Shown: positions 21,998 to 33,532 of the stretch, one piece after another
Position numbering within the stretch: position 1 is the stretch's first letter
Layout: the number at the start of each line of letters is the position of its first letter
Program-made: the position numbers and the translations under genes
The notes under the pieces: generated by a model
Databases searched by the model: none
Told to the model about the DNA's origin: nothing
What the model saw: the letters and a program-made list of their open reading frames with translations, nothing else
Assembly (NCBI GenBank): GCA_003415625.1
Contig: PYIU01000006.1
Location: forward strand, 2,604,001 to 2,668,000
DNA: 64,000 nucleotides
Source of the DNA: Aquanectria penicillioides
Lineage: Eukaryota; Ascomycota; Sordariomycetes; Hypocreales; Nectriaceae
Direction: 5' to 3'

Positions 21998-24588
21998 ATG
22001 CCGTGAGTCCCTCCCCCCTCCCCCTCCCCCTCGTCCTAAAACTATCCACACCTACTCCCTCCTGTCACCTTCACCCTCCGTTTCTGTCATCACTGTCGCA
22101 TCTCTTTACTCATCGCGGCTTGATTCAGACTCAACACGCGCCCATCGACGACATCGCGAGGTACAACCATTACCATCAATCACGGTGACGGTTCCTCGTC
22201 CCACTCCACTTCATATAATAGCGAAGAAGAGGACTCCTCACGGGATAACGACTACTCTGAGACGGACGAAGACTTGTACGACGACGAAGACGAGTACGAC
22301 GACGATCTTCAGCCCTCAGATTCAGCTTCGACAAGTTCGGCACAGCGCTTCGACACCCGCAATCACCACATTCAACCCCGGCGACAGCACCTGCCTCCTC
22401 GCCAAGAACAGCAATCTTACCATCGACCGGCGCACGGCGGCCGTCAACCGCTTGCTCCCGCAAACGTGGAGCCTCCTGAGGGATACGAGCCGGCCCCTAT
22501 GGCCGCGGCTTTCCGCAGCACCCGGGGCGACAGCCCGGCCCCGGCGGCCAATTCTATGGTCGCGGCCAGGGCCAGGGCTACCACCCAGGCGGTCCTGTAG
22601 CTCCATACATGCCCGGCTACCCAAATGCCCAAATGGTTCAGTATGGGAACTATCCTGACCCGACCAATCCATTCGGTCAAAGCGGCCAACTCGCTCAACA
22701 TGGTGGCCAGGCCGGTGGTCAGCACGGACCCAACTACTTCGGCGAAGGTCGAGGTATGCATGACATGATGCCATACCAGTACGGCGGCTTCTATGGTGGT
22801 GCCGGACCTGGGTATGGTCTGCCCAGTCATTTACAGCAATACGCACTCGCCCCCCTCGGCCTCCTTCAACTGAGCATCCTGCCGGCAATGGCAAAGAGGT
22901 TGTCCCTGTCAAGGAAGACCCAGAAAAGCTCCGATTAGAGCTCGAGATCAAAGCATTCAAGGCTGCCGAAGAAAAAGCCCAAGCTACAGAGAGGCAGAAG
23001 CAACTCGAGGCCAAAATCCGAAAGGATGCTGAGGATGCCTTCCATCAGCGGATGGAGGCTATGAGAATCGCTCAGGAGGAAGCGAAAAAGGAAATCGAGA
23101 AAGCTAGAATCGAAGCTGAGAATGCCGCGCGAAAGAGAATCGAAGCCGAACGCAAGGCTGAAGAGGAGCGCGCACGAAAACATGCTGAAGCTATGAGAGA
23201 CGCGGAAGAGAAAGCCCGGCTCCGATTCGAAGCCGAGCTCAAGGCTGCCGAGGAAGCTAGGAAGCGGGAGGCTGAGGCTCGCGCTAGGGCTGAGGCCGAG
23301 GCTAAGGCTAAGTTCGAGGCCGAGATGAAAGCTGCCGAAGCAGCCAGAAAACGCGAGGCTGAGGCCAAGATCAGGGCCGAGGCCGAGGCCAAGGCCAAGT
23401 TCGAGGCTGAGATGAGGGCCGCTGAAGAACGAGGCAAAAAGGAGGCTGAAGAGCGAGCGAGGGCTGAGCGAGAGGCTCGTGCAAGATTCGAAGCAGAGCT
23501 CAGGGCCGCCGAAGAGAGAAGAAAACAGGAAGCTGAGGAACGTAAGCGGGCTGAGGAAATGGCTCGAATCCAGCTTGAGAAGGCCATGAAGGCCGAAGCT
23601 GATGCCAAGGCAGCGGCCGCTAAGAAGGCACAGGAAGAAGCCGAACGACTGTTCAGGATCGAGCAGGAAGCCAAGGCCGCTGCAGCTAAGAAGGCTGAGG
23701 AAGAGGCAGCTCGCATCAAGAAGATGGAGGAAGATGCCAAGATCAAGGCTGAAGCTGAGGCTGCAGCCAAAGCTGAGAAGGAGAAAGCAGACGCTAAGGC
23801 CGCTGCGGAGGCCGCTGCTAAAGCGAAGGCGGATGAAGAGGAACTCAAGAAGAAAATCGAGGAAGAGACGAAGGCGAAGCTTGCGGACGCCGCCAAGAAG
23901 GCAGAGCAGGCTCCGATTAAGTTTAAAGATGCAGTGGGACGAAAGTTTAGTTTTCCATTCCATCTTTGCGCCACCTGGCAGGTACGTAACGTCTATTTCC
24001 AATGGAGCAAGATTTCAGCTAACATTTCTCTCTCCTTAACAGGGGATGGAGGACCTTATCAAACAGGCCTTCTTGCAGGTTGATGTTCTTGGACCCCATG
24101 TTCAGGAGGGCCACTACGACCTCATCGGACCCGACGGCGAGATTATTCTTCCCTCTGTCTGGGAAAAGGTGGTTCAGCCAGATTGGGCCATTACGATGAC
24201 GATGTGGCCAATGGACAAGCTGCCACCAGTCGGACCCAAGATTCCGGGTCGACACGGAATGCCGCCTGGTCGACCCATGAGCATGCCGGGAATGCCCCCG
24301 ATGGGCGGCCGCCGACCAGGGACCGTCCCGCCCATGGGTGGCGTCCCCCCGCCGCCGCCCGGATGGAACGGTATGGGACGACCGGCACCTGGAGGGGTCA
24401 ACCCCCACATTATCAGCGTGGGACCCAAGAAGCCGTCCTCATCGAAGAAGAAGCCGGATCCCAGTGGTTGGGCCGGGTTCTTTGCCGGAAAGCCCCCCAA
24501 GAAGAAGTGAGTTTCCTAATCTGAAGCGGTCATCGAATGCGGTACAGTGCGGCTAACAATGGAACCCCATAGGCCGCACAAGAAATAA
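21998..24588 (+). CDS. fungal ubiquitin-like-domain protein with long coiled coil (frame-broken here)
   Basis: Proposed exons: 21998-22002 (ATGCC), 22129-23981, 24043-24506 and 24573-24588. Introns are 126 bp (GTGAGT to CAG), 61 bp (GTACGT to CAG) and 66 bp (GTGAGT to TAG, with CTAAC). Protein order: an acidic Ser/Asp/Glu-rich N terminus; a Gly/Pro/Gln/Tyr-rich linker (GRGFPQHPGRQPGPGGQFYG, then HPGGPVAPYMPGYP); and about 290 residues of Ala/Glu/Lys/Arg coiled coil. Then comes a ubiquitin-like domain (FKDAVGRKFSFPFHLC, MEDLIKQAFLQVDVLGPHV, EGHYDLIGPDGEIILP, VWEKVVQPDWAITMTMWPM) and a Pro/Met/Gly-rich tail ending in Lys. The first part reads in one frame to about 22488, the linker in another to about 22840, and the rest in a third; each step equals one missing base. 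The domain is common in Pezizomycotina proteins of unknown function. Confidence 0.78.
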
Positions 24589-25263
24589 GGAAATCTGTAG
24601 CGCCGTGAAACGATAATGTGGGATTGACATGGACACAACTCATTTTCTTTTCTTTACTTTCTTTTCCTTTACCAGATACCTGGGCGAATTAACCTTTGCC
24701 ATTTTCTTTCCTCGCATCTTCTTGGGTACCCATTTCGTGTTCAAAACAAAAACCTAAAAAAAGAGAGGGGCGGGGAGGGGGAGTGGAGGGCGGCTGCCAC
24801 GTTTCTGTTGAATTTCTCAGGCTCATGGAAGTTTCCCTTGTCATTTACGCAAGCGTCACACGTCCAAGGAGTCGCGAATTGTCCTATATGCATTTGGATC
24901 GGAGTAAGATGACACAGCTCAATTATACCTGGAGATAACGGCGTAACGATCCAAAGCGCTCTTGGACTCTCAAAGTCATAGGATTGGCGCAAAGACGACG
25001 TTTTTGGCTTGGATGATTCACGGATCATGAATGACGGATCATGGACCAGCAAGTTGGATTAGACGTGATCGTCCTAGATAAGCTGTTATGTAGAATGAAT
25101 GGAGTATGCAGGAAATTGTTTGCTTTCAGCTGTTTGTATCTTTGTACAATGCTCCACTAATCATAAGCGTCTCGTGACTATAATACTAGGTTGATATCCA
25201 TGGACACTTTCCATCAGAGATGGATGCAGGAGATTAGGTAGGCTTCGATTAGGTTGGCTTCGA
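24589..25263. other. 3' intergenic between convergent genes
   Basis: About 675 bp between the ubiquitin-like gene and COQ10, which converge. No gene was seen. It contains a TTTTCTTTTC tract near 24640-24670, probably 3' UTR. Confidence 0.5.
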
Positions 25264-25905
25264 TTAGAGCCGTCGTTGAGACCCGAGCTTCTGGCGAGCC
25301 TGCTTTTCAAACGCTTCGATCATCATTCCGGCGACCTTATCAGAAACGGCAGAGCTGACTGCGGCATAGAGAGGTTGGTAAATTGAAAATCGATGGAGAG
25401 ATGAACGCGCGTAGAGGGAGAGGGAAGTCCAGTAACCTCCTTCACCGTCCAACGAGTCACTAGGCTTCGGAAGACGGCTGAGGCATCGGGCCCATTGCCG
25501 CCGGGCTGTGTTGAGCCACTTGTAGCCTCAACAGAGACGCCAGGCACGCAGCGCAGACGGCTTGTGAAAACCTCGTCAAATCCCCCATCCGACATGAAGA
25601 TCTGCCAACGTGGGCCAGCGGCGACCTGAAGCGTCGGGCTCCGACCAGCGGGTGACGCGAGAGCGGGAGCAGTACGGCACGAACTGAACGTAGGAGTCGA
25701 CGTCGGCAATGAGCTCATACAGCGGGCTGGGTGGGTAAGGTAAGGTTCGGTCGGCGGTAAGGCTCTGGGTTACCGTAGTTGAGCCTGGTAGGGAGAAGAA
25801 GGACCGGCGAGCACAGATCGATGGTGATGCGAAGTTTGCGGAGAGGACGGGCGAACAAGTGGCGAGACGAGCTCGATACGGTGTGGAGAGGACGCGGAGG
25901 GCCAT
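25264..25905 (-). CDS. COQ10: coenzyme Q-binding protein COQ10 (frame-broken here)
   Basis: A single-exon START-domain protein of about 212 aa on the minus strand. The N terminus (MALRVLSTPYRARLATCSP) is basic and hydroxylated, as in a mitochondrial presequence. Then come PPSPLYELIADVDSYVQFVP, SRVTRWSEPDASGRRWP, ADLHVGWG, FDEVFTSRLRCVPG, FRSLVTRWTV, VHLSIDFQF and PLYAAVSSAVSDKVAG with EAFEKQARQKLG. COQ10 binds ubiquinone in the inner membrane and supports respiration and Q synthesis. Two frame breaks are present: at the C run 25582-25586 (plus strand), where GWG meets GFDE, implying one extra or two missing G; and at 25373-25374, where one C is missing between FQFTN and PLYAAV. Conservation on both sides of each break suggests sequence error. 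The gene is head-to-head with APL5. Confidence 0.85.
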
Positions 25906-26587
25906 TGGGGGTAGCGTAGGGGCGGAAGAGGCGCAATTATATTAGGAGGACTATGGCGGAGTTTCGTTTCGTGGCATTGGAGGGTCGCGACGTGCCCCGA
26001 GGGCCGTAAGGGGAGGCGGGGAGCTCTGCAGGGTGAGGTGATGGTGGCCGTGATGTTGGGTTTTGAGGCTCTGCGGTGAGTGAACTTGGCTGGCTCAATG
26101 GTCTCGACGAAGATGGCGCGCGGGACCTTGGCGCTAGAATGCCCTGTAAGCCGAACTGATAGGTAGGATTTAGTGGCCACACAGTGGGTTATGGTGGGTT
26201 GGGCCCCCCTGTGAAATCCCCGGCTATAGCGCCTGCAGCGTCTGAGCTCCAGCCTGGAGCGCCCCCCGCCTGTGCTCGGGCCGTCTTGGTCCCCGACGAG
26301 GGCGTTGATTCCGTCATTGCCCAGGGTCGCACATCTGTTCTGTGCGCTGTCTGAGATCCCAACCAACCACCATCCTTTCCTCCACCATCACGACGCCAAA
26401 CATCCCCCCGTCTCGCCAAACGCCGGACGCACAGCATGCGCCGACCCGCCTCGTCGCGCCGGACCTCCGAACAATACTGACGACTATCCCTTTCCCCGTC
26501 GCCTCCTCCTCCGAATCCTCTGACTCCAACATACTACACCGCGGTTCTTCGTAGCGGCCTGCCCCACGTGGGGCATCAGCCAGCATC
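25906..26587. promoter_or_regulatory. bidirectional promoter COQ10 / APL5
   Basis: About 680 bp between divergent starts. The half near 26400-26540 is C-rich on the plus strand, like other leaders in this window. No gene was recognised. Confidence 0.5.
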
Positions 26588-29500
26588 ATGTAGGGAGCTC
26601 TTCTATAATGTATCCGCATGAAATGTTGTTCGGCGCTGACGGCGCGCAGGTTCGAGAAGTCACTTTACGACCTCATCCGAGGTCTTCGAAACCACAAGGG
26701 AAATGAGAAGGAATATATCCAGAAGAGCCTCAAGGAGTGCCGCGCCGAGATTCGTGGCCAAGACATGGGTTCGTCATCCGCCTCTGAAGCTTGCTCTCGA
26801 GGTCACGCTTCTCTAGAGTCTCCCCCTAGGGGCATGATGCTTTAGGATCAAGCTGCTTCACAAGGGCTGCCCCGACATGCCGATATCCGTTGCTAACATG
26901 CAGTGTCTCTAGATCTCAAGGCGACGGCCCTTCTTAAGCTCATCTACCTCGAAATGGTTGGCCATGACATGTCTTGGGCCTCCTTCCACGTGCTCGAAGT
27001 CATGTCCTCCCCCAAGTATCACCATAAGCGAGTGGGATATCTAGGTGCTGTCCAGAGCTTCCGACCTGACACTGAAGTCCTGATGCTGGCTACCAACCTG
27101 CTCAAGAAGGTCCGCAAACACACGCCATCGCTTTCCGTCTCATCACTAAATCTAATGCTCGCGTGCCCAGGACCTTGGGTCGACTACGCCAACGGTCATC
27201 TCTCTCCCTATTGCAGCCCTCCCCCACGTCATTACACCTTCGTTAGCGCTCTCGACCCTCGCCGATTTGCTCCCGCGGCTAAGCCATAGTCACTCGAATA
27301 TCCGGAAGAAGACGCTAGTGACGCTATATCGACTCGCCCTGGTCTACCCGGAGGCCTTACGGGCAGCGTGGCCCAAGATCAAGGAACGCTTGATGGATCC
27401 TGACGAAGACCCCAGCGTCACAGCCGCTATTGTCAACGTCGTCTGTGAACTGGGCTGGCGAAGACCCAATGATTTCCTCCCTCTCGCCCCTCGGTTGTTT
27501 GAGCTCTTGGTGGATGGTGGTAATAACTGGATGGCCATCAAACTCATTAAGCTTGTGAGTAGATTGATTGGCGGCGCTATTGAAACAAGTCCTAATGCAA
27601 GTCTAGTTTGCAACCTTGACGCCGTTGGAACCCCGTCTCGTGAGGAAACTATTGCCTCCTCTCACCAACATTATCCGAACTACGCCAGCCATGTCTTTGT
27701 TGTATGAGTGCATCAACGGCATTATCCAGGGTGGCATTCTAGGGAGTGGCGATGATGTATCAGGCACTGATGAAATTGCAACACTGTGTGTCAACAAGTT
27801 GCGAGGCATGATTATGATCGATGGCGATCCCAACCGTAAGTTGCAAAAAAAAACAAAAAAAAACAGCCCCAAATGCGAAAAAGGGGTCAGTCTAACATTT
27901 CGCAGTCAAATATGTTGCGCTCCTGGCGTTCAACAAGATTGTCATCACTCATCCTTACCTAGTCTCACAACAGGAAGATGTCATCTTGGAGTGTATCGAC
28001 AGCCCTGATATCACCATCCGAATACAAGCATTGGATCTTGTTCAGGGTATGGTTACTGGCGACAACCTCATGTCCATTGTGGGTCGCCTCATGAAACAGC
28101 TGAAGTCTTCAATGCCGTCTCGCGATCGACTACAACCAGGGACTCCTCCTGTAGATCCTGGCGACTCAGATACGGATGGCTCAGCAGAGACAGGGGCCGC
28201 TAATAGCCCAAGTCAAGCGCCTCCTCTCCCCGACGAGTATCGAATTGACGTTATCGGAAGGATAATATCCATGTGCGCCAAGGATAACTATTCCAGCGTG
28301 CTCGATTTTGACTGGTATATCGACGTCCTAACTCAGCTCGTCCGAATGGCCCCCGAATCACGTAAGCCAGATGCCGACTCCATTTCTAGCCAGCCTCGCG
28401 TCGATGTGTCAGGCCGTATCGGAGATGAGCTGCGAAATATTGCGGTCAAGGTTCGAGTCATGAGGCCAGCGGCAGTCAGAGCGGCAGAAATCATTCTGAA
28501 CCAGCTTAATGCAGACACCCCACCTGGGTATTCCATTACATCAGGGGCACTGAAGTCAGTGGCATGGCTCATGGGCGAGTACGCGTCGCAACTCCCAGTG
28601 GCAAATGACAGCTTGAATGAGTTGCTACAGCTAATTCCTAGGACGACAAACCCCGATGTTATTACTACGACTCTCCAAGCCGTTATCAAGGTCTTCGCGG
28701 CCATCGTTGGGGATGAGATGGAGCCCTGGGTAGCGGAGAGAAAGTCCCAGGTAACCCTGCTCATGGCTCGCATCATTCACGTGTTCGAGCCCTTGCAACT
28801 GAACCCAAGCCTCGAGGTCCAGGAACGAGCGGTTGAATTTACAGAGCTCCTCAAGCTCACTTCCGAAGCTGCATCTGGCCAACCCGCCTCGACAGATGAG
28901 GTGGAGCAGGATCCCCCGCTGCTTCTCACCCAAGCTATCCCATCTCTTTTCAACGGCTGGGAGCTCAATTCTGTGGCCAAGGGAGCTCAGCGAAACGTCC
29001 CCATGCCCGATGGTCTTGACCTGGATGAGCCCATCCACCCCAACCTGGCCAGGCTTTTGGCGGACGCAGACTCGATTGCCTTGGCAGCGGATGATTCAGA
29101 TGAGTTCGAGGTCTACTACCACCAACGACCTCTTCCAACAATCATCGACTCCTCTGCACCAGCCATCAACCGACTAGCTGAGCCTGCCGAAGATTTCGTT
29201 GGCTCATACCAGCAAGCCAGCGAGGATAGTTATCTAGATGCTGATATCGTCGCTCGACGCAAGGCCGAGCGGCAGGAGAGAAACAAGGACGATCCATTCT
29301 ACATCCCCAGCAACGACACACCGCGAACCTCCACCCCTATTCATAACATTCTCCACAACAGCAACGGCCCCGATCTTGACATTGACTCCATACCGATAAT
29401 GCAGCTGGACCTCGGCAAGATCGGAAGCGCTGCGGCGCCACAGAAGCAACAGCGTCCACGTGCGCCTCCTCGTCAGAGAGTCATCATTGCTGTAGACGAG

Positions 29501-30052
29501 ACGCTTGAGGGCACTGATAGCGGCGCCGGTGGTCGCGCGTACGACTCGGAGAACAACTCAGATAGCTTTACCAAAACCAAGGCCCGCAAACTCAAGCAGT
29601 CGCTCCTGCAAGTCGACTCAAGCAGCATCGGGTCTTTCAACCTCGACGACCAGCCGGCCAGTGGCTTCGACCCCGAACGCCAACAACGGGAGGACGCCGA
29701 GATGCAACAGGCGATGAAGGAGGTCGAGCGCCTGCGCCTTGAGATGCAACGTGCCAACGAGCGCATTCAAGTCGCGCAGGGTGTAGATATTGAGGGTACC
29801 GTTGTAAAAAAGAAGAAGACCAGGAAGCCCAAGAAGGCGACGCCAGATGCTGCAGCTGACGAAGGTGCAGAGATCAAACCCAAGAAGGCCAAGAAGAAGA
29901 AGGCTCGTGTGGTAGTGCTTGACGAGCCCGGAGACGATAGCAGCGCCCGTGGCATCGACCCGCCGCCTGTGGCAGGGCTCTCATCGGGAGAGGTAGTTGT
30001 GGCCAAGAAGAAGAAGAAGAAGCGTGTGGCGGAGATCCAAGATAATATATAA
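26588..30052 (+). CDS. APL5: AP-3 complex subunit delta (delta-adaptin)
   Basis: Proposed exons: 26588-26589, 26650-26768, 26913-27109, 27171-27554, 27607-27835 and 27906-30052; about 1025 aa with all phases consistent. The adaptin N-terminal superhelix is clear: FEKSLYDLIRGLRNHKG, then SWASFHVLEVMSS, GAVQSFRPDTEVLMLATNLL, RKKTLVTLYRLALVYPE, DEDPSVTAAIVNVVCELGW, NNWMAIKLIKLFATLTPLEP and CINGIIQGGILGS. The last third is a hinge rich in Asp/Ser and then Lys (KKKKTRKPKK). AP-3 carries cargo from Golgi/endosomes to the vacuole. The preferred start is split by a 60 bp intron (AT at 26588-26589, intron 26590-26649 with GTAGGG donor, then G TTC GAG), giving MFEKSLYDL as in relatives. An alternative unspliced start is the in-frame ATG at 26618. 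The coding frame is intact. Confidence 0.92.
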
Positions 30053-30831
30053 AGGAGAAGGAGAAGAAGAAGCAAGAAATGGTCATTATGACAGTCGGTG
30101 GCAATAGGTGAGATGAGTGGCTACTTTATTGGCCAGAGTCCAAGCAGATGTTGGAACTATCCATATCAAGCATTGCATACCTTTCTCCTGCCCGACATCG
30201 AGGACCATGAGGAGACCTCGATGCGGTGGTAGGAGGGCATAAATAGAACGCATCAACCCAGTCATCTACACCTCACTGGTTTGTTTCATTTCGTCACTTC
30301 GCGATGCCGCCCGCACATGAATAGTTTGATTTCAGATTGATTCGTTCCTCAGCACCTGCACTTACACCTGTCCACCACGCCGTCCCAGTTCTCGTCTATT
30401 TCTCCCATCATCCAATAAATCAGGGCATGTCAAGCAGGGGGGATGAAGAGAGACGTTAAACAACCCAGGGAATCGACAGCTCCGTTTAGAAGAAAAAAAA
30501 AAAGACTAAGAAATCAACTAGAGCTCGAAAAACCAACTTGGAATCGCCGCCATCTCGTGATACCGCATAAGTACAAAAAAACCAACAAAAAGAGTACACC
30601 GGTGGTTCTTTTTGGCCTCATGCTCCATTAACACGTACGTACACATGACCGATAGATAGCCCGGTTACAGAGAAGAGGGAGGCCTTTTCCTCCCAAGAGC
30701 CACGCCCCTCCGTGCCTTTCCATTCCGTTCCGATCCGTTTCTGTCCTCCTTTTGTACTACAGCAACGCCTCTCGCGAGGCCTGCCTCGTCGTGAAAAGGA
30801 ACACTGGTTTCATCTTGTCGTTCTCATCGCA
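30053..30831. other. intergenic between convergent genes
   Basis: About 780 bp between the 3' ends of APL5 and RGD2. It contains an A-rich stretch near 30488-30503 and no supported gene. Confidence 0.5.
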
Positions 30832-33532
30832 TTAGTCCTCAATAGGCTTGTCTTCGAGTTGCACGCCACGATCAGGTGTCTCGGCAGTCACTCGCTTGCC
30901 GCCAACGAACCGTACGGGTGTCCGGCCAAGGCTGTCACGCTTCTCGGCAACTCCATCAGCCTCCTTGACTCCCTCGGCACCATTCACAGGCTCTGAGCCA
31001 TCGCTTCCAGGACCTCGAGGCTCCCGCGCTTGTTGAGGCTGTTTAGGCTACCAAGGCTGCTACGGTGTCGATCAGTAGCAGAGGTAGGGCTTGTCTGAAT
31101 GGGGAATCGAGTCTCAGGTCCACCAGTGCTGCGATCTCGTCGGTGGCCGCGGGGGCTAGGGGCTGGGCTCTTGTCCCGACCACGGTTAACAGTGGCCTTC
31201 TCGAGCAGAGCCCTATTCCGCTCTTCCATGAGGGCCTTTCGGTTACTTTCGTCGGTGCTGATTGCCCGGGGACGGTTGGCAGTGACCGACACGGAGTGGT
31301 TCAGTGTAGACATGCGCTTGAGCGCAGTGAAGATAGCCTCCTTGTGAGCAAAGAGGTCTCGTACCAAGCGATACGAATGCTTCTCCTCCATGGTCAGCGA
31401 TGTCTCTGCTCGTGGTCGGAGGATACAAGGCGCCAGTGCAGTCGCCAGTGATGAGACATAGGCTTCGTCGGCCGAGGTAAGATCGATGAGTCGGGTGAAG
31501 TGGTTCATGCAGGCGTCGAGAGTGGCAATGTTTGTGAGTCGTAGTTGGGAGAGGGTCTGTTGCAGCACCGCAATGCGCGAGGCGTCGGAGGAATCGGCGG
31601 TTGACGAGTAGATTGTGCGAATGATCTCGTAGACATGGGAAGAAACAAGAGAGTCTGTACACGAGGATGTGCTGTTAGTGATCGCTTGAGCCAGGCCGGG
31701 TTGTAGGCGTTGTCATTGACGTGCTTACCAGGTAGTTCAAGGAGGTAGATCTTCAATAAACTGGCCACAGTGGGAATGTCGAATTCGTCAAACACCTCGG
31801 GAGAAATGAGTTTACCATCATTGACCTTGGAACGCAAGCTATGGCTCTGAGCAAGAGGTACATCAACCAGCCAGACACCTCTCCTAGCCTCATCGCCCTC
31901 CAGATCTGGGTAATGGTGGTCAAGGTAGGTCAGGATGGTAGTGATGATTACGGGAACACGCTTCTTGTCGGCCCGCGCACGAGCCTCGAGATCGATACCA
32001 AAAGTGTGCTCGTCAACCTTGTTGTAGTAGTTCTCGTAGACAACTACCTTGGGAACGAAGCTTCCCGTGCGATAGTTCTCAAGCAAGTAGCGCAAATCGC
32101 CCTCGGGTTGAATGGTTTCTTGGAACAACATCATCTGGTCCACGGTGGACTGCAGGCTTGGAATGACGTTGCCAATGGTGCCCGAAAAGTCCAGGATGAC
32201 AGTCTTGACAGCCTTGAGGCGGTCAAGCTCGCAACGCTCGAGGAACGTAAGGTGAAGGAAGATTGCCTCCTCAAGTTCACAGCGCAGCTCGTCGAGCTTG
32301 CGGACGCCAGCCTTGTACCTCTCATCGGCCTCTCGCGCCTCTCGCTGGAGCCGCTGTCCAGGGGTCTCGTTAGGGTGTGAGTTGTTTAGAGGATTCCAGT
32401 TCGATAGGTACTCGCTAACTGAACCGACGACGGGCGAGTCGCCAGCCTCGGAGCCGGTCGAGGGCATAGAGAAAGTGCGGTTGAGGTTCTTCTTCTCAGG
32501 GACACCAGCAAGTTGGAAGGCCTTGGGTCGCCACTGGTAAAACATCTTGGAGCTGTTGGCAAAGGTATTTCCAACGTTACCGATAAGGCGGAGGAAGCCG
32601 TTGCTAATGAGATCCTGACCAATGCGCTCGGCGTAGCTCACACTGGTGGTGCCCATGCTTCGCTGAAGATACTCCACGATATCAGCACCGGCCGAGGTGT
32701 TGAGGTAGGTGCCGAGAATAGGGACCTTGGTCTCGCCCATTTTGATAGTTGATAGCATGTGAGAGAGAATCTTCTTCATCTGCTCGGGTTGATACACATC
32801 GTCTCCAACCTCGTAGATTTCCTCCTCCTTTTCCTCCTCCTCTTGAGGTTGAACCTTGATCTCAGGAATCGGCTGGGCCGGCTGGGTCGATGGCTTGGGG
32901 CTGGTCTCTGGATCTTGGAAGGCGAGCTTGTTCTCCTCTTCAATATCCTCGACTAGGCGACACTTGTTAAAGTAGACAGCACGTAGCTTCTTGATGGCCT
33001 CAGCCTGACGATCGTGCGCCTTGATCCGGACTTGAAGATCATCTTGAGAATCCTGGATGCGAGCTTCGTGGGCATCACACCAACGCGAGAAGGGGTTTAC
33101 AACTAGGTCGCGGATGCTTTGGGCGATGCGCCGGTGGTTGCGGGCGGCGTCCTGCATCTCGTTGCGCATGCCGTCAAAGGCCTAGATGATGGGTCCGTGT
33201 CAGCATGATTGAATGGGGGGGGGGCCGGCGGAAGCGCCCCGGCGCATAGGTAGAACAGCAACGAAAACGCGGCTCGGGGCGAGGATGGAGGTGTTGTTCC
33301 TTACCTTGCGGACGGTGGCACCGTCATCGCGAGTGAAACCACCCTGGATTTTATCGGCAGAAGGAGTGATCTCGCCGAGTCGTTGACCGTAGACATCCTC
33401 GGCCTCAGCGCGCATACGGGCGATGGTGAGGACTTGGCGGTTCTCGTGGACGCCCTGTTGGAGCTTGCCAAATAGGACGCCTAGTCCTGCGGCATAGTCG
33501 CTCGACCAGAAGGAATCAGCGAACCCCGGCAT
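30832..33532 (-). CDS. RGD2: F-BAR/DEP/RhoGAP protein, Rgd2-like (frame-broken near the end)
   Basis: Three exons on the minus strand: 33532-33305, 33181-31729 and 31654-30832; about 835 aa. Introns are 123 bp and 74 bp. The N terminus is an FCH/F-BAR region (MPGFADSFWSSDYAAGLGVL, RMRAEAEDVYGQRL). A DEP domain follows at about residues 215-290 (MGETKVPILGTYLNTSAGAD, then GQDLISNGFLRLIG), then the second F-BAR half, then a RhoGAP domain from about residue 470 (FGIDLEARARADKKRVPVII, FDEFDIPTVASLLKIYLLEL, ALAPCILRP). The tail is basic and Ser/Arg-rich. In yeast Rgd2 is a GAP for Cdc42 and Rho5 at the cell cortex. The usual RhoGAP arginine-finger segment (GIFR) reads GVWLVDVPL. At 31010-31011 one C is missing on the coding strand, giving a premature stop at 30984; the next frame continues with GSDGSEPVNGAEGVKEADG and EKRDSLGRTP to a stop at 30832. 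Confidence 0.87.

Noticed and set aside
23072..23974. Second long minus-strand frame (300 codons, Ala/Ser-rich)
   Set aside because: Also an antisense shadow of the coiled coil.
22935..24002. Long minus-strand open frame (355 codons, Leu/Ser/Phe-rich)
   Set aside because: Exact antisense shadow of the Ala/Glu/Lys coiled coil on the plus strand; composition follows from the repeat.
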